Of a stretch of 12,501 bases of DNA, positions 8,949 through 12,501 are shown piece by piece; the first letter of the stretch is position 1; each line of letters starts with the position of its first letter. A program made the translations under genes and the position numbers. Source of the stretch: Phoronis ovalis (taxonomy: Eukaryota; Phoronida; Phoronidae); the NCBI GenBank assembly GCA_028565635.1, contig JAOXYB010044581.1, forward strand, positions 1-12,501, read 5' to 3'. The notes below the pieces were generated by a model that was given only the letters and a program-made list of their open reading frames with translations, was not told where the DNA came from and searched no databases.

Positions 8949-11900
8949 CTGAGATAAAAGCAATATTGTGCAAAATTACAAAATGCAATTTGTTAAAACA
9001 GGATTTTGAATCTAAACACAGAGAGCTTTGAAAAGCTAACAATGGTTTTAATTCTACTTTAATCAATTCAGGTACAACATGAATTATATTATTACAGTTT
9101 GAGTAGAGTACAAATTCCTTCTGTTAGTAACGTTATAAATTGCAAAATAACTGTTCATATAATTAATATTTAAATCAATACTGCACATCAAATGTACTTG
9201 ACAAAATCTTTCTATACTAAATACAACATTTTCTAGATATTCATTTACAAAAATATATTCGCTTTTTACCAAACAATAAATGATACTAGCCTATTAAATT
9301 CATAATTACTTATATAGATTACCTTTTGTAACATCTCCTCCCCTGTTGAGTTGATCAAATAGTGCTGCCCTCTGTGCAGAGTCATCACTAGCACTAGATG
9401 CTGCTCCAGCAGTAGGCGGTTCCACTACCGGTGGAGGTGGTGGAGGTGGTCCACCACCAGCAGGCGGTGGCGGGGGAGGTGCTGCAGTCTTTGTTGCTCT
9501 GGCACCAGTACCCTAAAAAGGACAAACACCAATGGGTTATACACAGATTCAGGGAAAAGTTACTAAAAGACTTACCTACATAATGTTTCAAGAAACCTCA
9601 GTAAATGTTGACATATTATTAAGTGGCTGACAACAGATAAAACAACCTGGTTATTATATATTTTGACTTCTACTTATATCTTGCTGACCAATGTTACCAA
9701 TGAATATATTTGACAAAATCTATTAGTTTGACCATAAAAAATAATTTCAGCTTCTGATGGTTCAAGTGAAATTAGAATGATGATAAATACAAAATGTGGA
9801 CTTTACTGGCTCGCTATTTGATGACACATTATGTAAATATTGTGATGAAATAGATGCTTCCGTAGGTAAAACAAGAAAATCATGGGTCCAATTATTTTGT
9901 ATCCGGTTTATCACTGCATTCTGTATACGTTTTTGTACAATTATTCAGATGTTTGATTTATTATGAAGTGAAAGTATAGTCGGTGGCAAATTGCTGGAAA
10001 AATTTAAAGGCATAGAAAAAAGTGGTTGAGCTATTTGGAGTCAAACTTACAGAAATTTAACAGTTGTTACATTTAGCATAAGATCATGCTTTCAAAAAAG
10101 TTGCTTCAGAAAAAGAAGACACATGTAAAATTATAAAATACTGTTTCTGTTAATTAGTTTTTATCTTTATGCCAGTTAAAATGATTTATTTTGCAAGGAT
10201 TCATAACACCTGAAAATATAATTAAACTAAGTTTGTATATACATAAATTATCAATGTGTTTTAACCATTACATATGACAGATTACTTGAAGCCTCTATAT
10301 AGATATTCATAAGTATTTAGTATAGAGTGAGCTAATAACCTCTTTTAAACAAGCTTTTGGTAATTAATAAACCAAACTCATGTAACAGTTCATATGTACT
10401 GCCAAATATAATTATAAGATGAACAGCATGGAAACTAAGAAGTTAATGCTTTATCAAGCACTTACTGTTCTAACTATGTTTTCTAAAAAGTTTATTAACA
10501 GTGTCTTATCAAGGTTCAATAAAAAATGTTTATTTGACCCCAGGTTTAAGGAGCAACTGTATAAACTAGACCATAACTAAACAGCCTTTTAACAAAGGAA
10601 AGGTTACAGCTATTGACCTCTATGACCTTTAAATGACATTTTGACTTCGTTTTTTCACCTTTTCACCTGAAAATAACATCATGATCTGTGGGTGATATGT
10701 AACAAAAAACCTCTAATGGACTTCTATGTGACTTTTGATCTACATATCATCTTTTCATCTCAACGACAACAAGGGCCTCCCTCAGGATGTCGCTCAGAAG
10801 TATCATTCCTTCAATGATATTAAAGGCACAGTGGCTATTTACAGCATTTGCAAGACAGTTATGCTCACCTGTGGGTTCCAAGTTAATCCAGTGGTGTGAT
10901 GTTGTTTGATGTATGTCTGCAGTTCTGTCCAGACTTGAAGCAAACTTCTTGCCCATTCGACATGCGTTCTGTTTCTACAAAAATAAGTGTACATTCAATT
11001 TACAGTAATTCTGCACTAGAAGGAGTATTGTTTGTGAAAAACACTGATCATAATAAAATAAATTTATAATGAAGTTCTTTAAGCTTATCAGTACTTAAAA
11101 CTGACGTACTTGTCTTTGTAGTCTTTAATAACTCGGTTGGTATAAAACTGACATGCATCTGACATTTCTTTCACGTATGGGCCAGGAGTCGGTTCCTAAA
11201 ATGATGAAAAAATTAAGTTGCTAAACAAAAAAGTTCTTAGCTGTGGAAAACAAGCCCTAATTTGAAAAATTCATATTTACTGCAGGCATTTTTACAGATT
11301 ATTCATCTTTTTCGTTCATTCAAAAGTATGAAAAAAGTGTACAGCAACTGCCATAACGTGCAATTTGTGATAAATTGCATTACTTATGCTATGAAACAGT
11401 TTCTCTATAAGCTCCCTTACACAATTTGCAATTATTTGAGTTTTTTTACACAATAATTCCCTTATCTGTCTAATACTCACAACAGACACCCATCCAAGTG
11501 CAAAAACACACTCACTAACAGCTGAAAGGTGATTGAAGAACTCACTGCTCCGTGGAGCTTTATCCCGTACACCCTACAAAAACATTATCATTAATTTGTT
11601 TTACAAATTTATTTCATATTTTCCGGCATTTTTTCTGCATTTTGGCTTTACGAAATCTGCACTTGAAGAGCAGTTAAGTTTTCAGCAGCATTACTTCTTG
11701 AACTATACTCACATGAACCTTAGTGATCGGTTACATGTACTATTGCTTTGCTAAATATAAACATTAATTTAATAGTATCTCCGATTATAATAACTGCTTT
11801 GTTGTCCGACAGTAAATATATGTTGTCAATGCAGCACAATTCACACAATTTCTTCAAAAGCTTCTTCAGCCCTTATGCCCAAGTACATTTAGTGCAAAAT

Positions 11901-12068
11901 CTAATATCAGCACAGTAAAGGCTAATATATTCAATGTGCGTTGTCAAAGTGGATAGCTGCTTCATGTAATATCTTGCCACATGTACTACTAGGGGTATTT
12001 CATCTCTGTAATACCTGGACATCTTGTAGCTTTGATGAAGTCGGCTCCAGTAGTTTGCTTAGAACATT
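6834..12068 (-). CDS. CAP: Adenylyl cyclase-associated protein (CAP/Srv2), 5' end outside the window
   Basis: Exons in coding order: 12068-12015, 11573-11481, 11195-11110, 10974-10869, 9512-9323, 8948-8776, 8680-8557, 8086-8004, 7577-7434 and 6917-6834 (TAG). All junctions are GT-AG and in phase, giving 378 residues. Recognisable blocks are [10 protein letters not shown] and PGPYVKEM (helical folded domain), a Pro-rich stretch, a WH2 motif, [32 protein letters not shown] and [16 protein letters not shown], the family's typical C-terminus. CAP works in the cytoplasm: the N-terminal domain helps cofilin take actin off filament pointed ends, and the WH2 and CARP domains exchange ADP for ATP on actin monomers. 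Vertebrate CAP1 is about 475 residues, so roughly 95 N-terminal residues, including the oligomerisation coiled coil, lie beyond the right edge or in a missed exon. No frameshift or stop interrupts it. The family is certain; whether it is orthologous to CAP1 or CAP2 individually is not decided, as most invertebrates have one CAP. Confidence 0.95.
8087..8556 (-). other. CAP introns 6918-7433, 7578-8003 and 8087-8556
   Basis: Three AT-rich introns of 516, 426 and 470 bases; the coordinates given are those of the last. Their ends are clear GT-AG sites, for example gtaag after Phe at 7434 and tttgtag before 8086. I saw no extra exon, repeat or RNA gene in them. The open frame at 7844-8029 is on the other strand and only partly overlaps a real exon. 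Confidence 0.55.
9323..9512 (-). other. CAP exon 5: polyproline P1 and WH2 motif
   Basis: This 190-base exon encodes visible residues 114-176 and the first base of the next codon. It has six prolines, AGGG and seven prolines (residues about 125-141), a profilin-binding type stretch, then about 20 variable residues, then [16 protein letters not shown]. With the next exon's GLKKVSEDM this makes a WH2 actin-monomer-binding motif (hydrophobic helix, then LKKV). The exon's local GC content is well above that of its surroundings, mainly because of the proline and glycine codons. Confidence 0.9.
9513..10868 (-). other. Largest CAP intron (1,356 bases)
   Basis: The stretch from about 9530 to 10500 is plain AT-rich sequence with no support for an exon. 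From about 10520 to 10868 it is less AT-rich and more complex in wording, which could be an old mobile-element fragment. This part contains two TGACCT sites in direct repeat (10614-10619 and 10623-10628). Translation across the exon boundary into this intron on the minus strand leaves the CAP frame and is not protein-like. Confidence 0.5.
10869..12068 (-). other. CAP helical folded domain, C-terminal part (exons 1-4 in view)
   Basis: Four exons (12068-12015, 11573-11481, 11195-11110, 10974-10869) give visible residues 1-113. Family blocks appear in the expected order: [76 protein letters not shown]. In CAPs this all-helical domain binds cofilin-actin at pointed ends. The FREKNR segment usual in animal CAPs reads VRDKAPRS here. 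Junctions are phase 0, 0, 2 and 0. Confidence 0.92.
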
Positions 12069-12189
12069 CTGGAAATAGAAAAGAACAATGCACTGATTTG
12101 ATCTAAAAGCACCAAGGACATTGCTATATCACTCGTGCAAAAAGAATTTTTCATACTTTATACAATCCATTTTATAAACAAAAATATAC

Positions 12190-12219
12190 CTTTTCTTGTG
12201 AGCATTGCGAATGGTCCGT
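12190..12219 (-). CDS. Candidate 30-base CAP microexon (uncertain)
   Basis: The ten codons read TDHSQCSQEK. They end at a usable donor (gtatat) in phase 0, which fits the following exon NVLSKLL. Vertebrate CAP1 has an SQC-containing segment directly before its NKLSDLL block, so the position is right. Against it, the acceptor (ctgtaag) has no pyrimidine tract, the exon would be unusually small, and an in-frame stop lies not far upstream, so it cannot extend. It may be chance. Confidence 0.25.
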
Positions 12220-12305
12220 CTTACAGTACGATTGAATAACATTAGTTGTGGCAATTTATTGAACCTATTATTTAGTGAGAAAATTACTACATATGCTGAT
12301 TAGGG

Positions 12306-12325
12306 TTGCTCCTATAAGGGAGCAA
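12306..12325. repeat. Short perfect hairpin, probable dispersed-repeat edge
   Basis: TTGCTCC (12306-12312) and GGAGCAA (12319-12325) pair over seven bases around a six-base loop. A pyrimidine tract and an unusually complex, less AT-rich stretch follow to the window end. The arrangement looks like part of an interspersed non-coding element rather than gene sequence. Confidence 0.45.
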
Positions 12326-12344
12326 GCCTATTGTTTTTGTATGA

Positions 12345-12386
12345 TTTCTTTCTTCTTCTTTTTCTTTTTCTTTTTTTTCTTCTTCC
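12345..12386 (+). repeat. 42-base pure pyrimidine tract
   Basis: Only C and T for 42 bases, mostly TTC and TTTTTC units; the minus strand, which is sense for CAP, is pure purine. Such simple sequence is common inside or beside mobile-element copies. It lies upstream of the CAP exons seen here, so probably within a CAP intron. Confidence 0.8.
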
Positions 12387-12469
12387 AATTTTCAGCAAGC
12401 TATATCTCGAAGATGGTTACAGCTAGAACTTGATACTTGATGTATGGCATCCCTGGGGTAGGCCATTGT

Positions 12470-12501
12470 TGACCTTGAGGTCAAAAGGTCATTTGAAGGT
12501 C
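12470..12501. promoter_or_regulatory. Cluster of AGGTCA half-sites (ER2, DR2, partial DR5)
   Basis: TGACCT at 12470-12475, AGGTCA at 12478-12483, AGGTCA at 12486-12491 and AGGTC at 12497-12501 (cut by the window end). Spacings are 2, 2 and 5 bases. AGGTCA is the core half-site of nuclear receptors, and DR2 and DR5 are retinoid-receptor spacings. The cluster lies in repeat-like sequence, so a regulatory role is inference only. Confidence 0.25.

Noticed and set aside
8642-9031. 129-codon + strand open frame
   Set aside because: Antisense to CAP exons 8557-8680 and 8776-8948, which match the CAP family on the minus strand.
10747-10956. 69-codon minus-strand open frame
   Set aside because: It is an out-of-frame reading of CAP exon 10869-10974 running on into the intron; the proper frame gives the family block [19 protein letters not shown].
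11262-11754. Two + strand open frames of 64 and 73 codons
   Set aside because: They lie in CAP introns or antisense to exon 11481-11573, with no domain or splice support.
1-12501. tRNA, rRNA, CRISPR array, phage or virus-derived gene
   Set aside because: No cloverleaf, rRNA core, spaced palindromic repeats or polymerase/integrase motifs were seen on either strand.

Overview
The window is nuclear DNA from an invertebrate animal. The AT-rich non-coding sequence, GT-AG introns of about 95 to 1,360 bases, AATAAA poly(A) signals and a clear animal cyclase-associated protein all say so. The lineage cannot be fixed from the sequence. Protein wording and repeat content would suit a marine invertebrate such as a mollusc, brachiopod or hemichordate, but that is only a guess. 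There is no bacterial operon, CRISPR array, phage or virus-like gene.

Two multi-exon genes face each other tail to tail. The left gene (+ strand, about 306-5031, possibly starting upstream of the window) was rebuilt by joining nine exons whose splice sites and phases agree. It encodes about 642 residues: a long, low-complexity, acidic and serine-rich N-terminal half, then a C-terminal half of about eight or nine ribonuclease-inhibitor-type leucine-rich repeats, split by a polar insertion of about 44 residues. I do not recognise it as a named gene. Five consecutive introns in the acidic half are all phase 1 and all split an Asp or Glu codon after its first G, so the four exons they bound are interchangeable modules.

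Between the genes lie about 1.8 kb (5032-6833) holding both 3' UTRs, poly(A) hexamers on both strands, a 28-base tandem repeat (6214-6283) and three UGUANAUA motifs.

The right gene (- strand, 12068 down to 6834) is adenylyl cyclase-associated protein (CAP, Srv2 family), an actin-monomer recycling factor. Ten exons join in phase into 378 residues and a stop codon: the end of the helical folded domain, a P6-AGGG-P7 profilin-binding stretch, a WH2 motif and a complete C-terminal CARP/beta-helix domain. Roughly the first 95 residues of a usual CAP lie beyond the right edge. A 30-base candidate microexon (12190-12219) may add ten more.

The right end (about 12300-12501) looks like part of a dispersed repeat: a short perfect hairpin, a 42-base pyrimidine tract and a cluster of AGGTCA half-sites. 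No new multi-gene system is evident. The least explained item is the acidic LRR gene and its modular exons.
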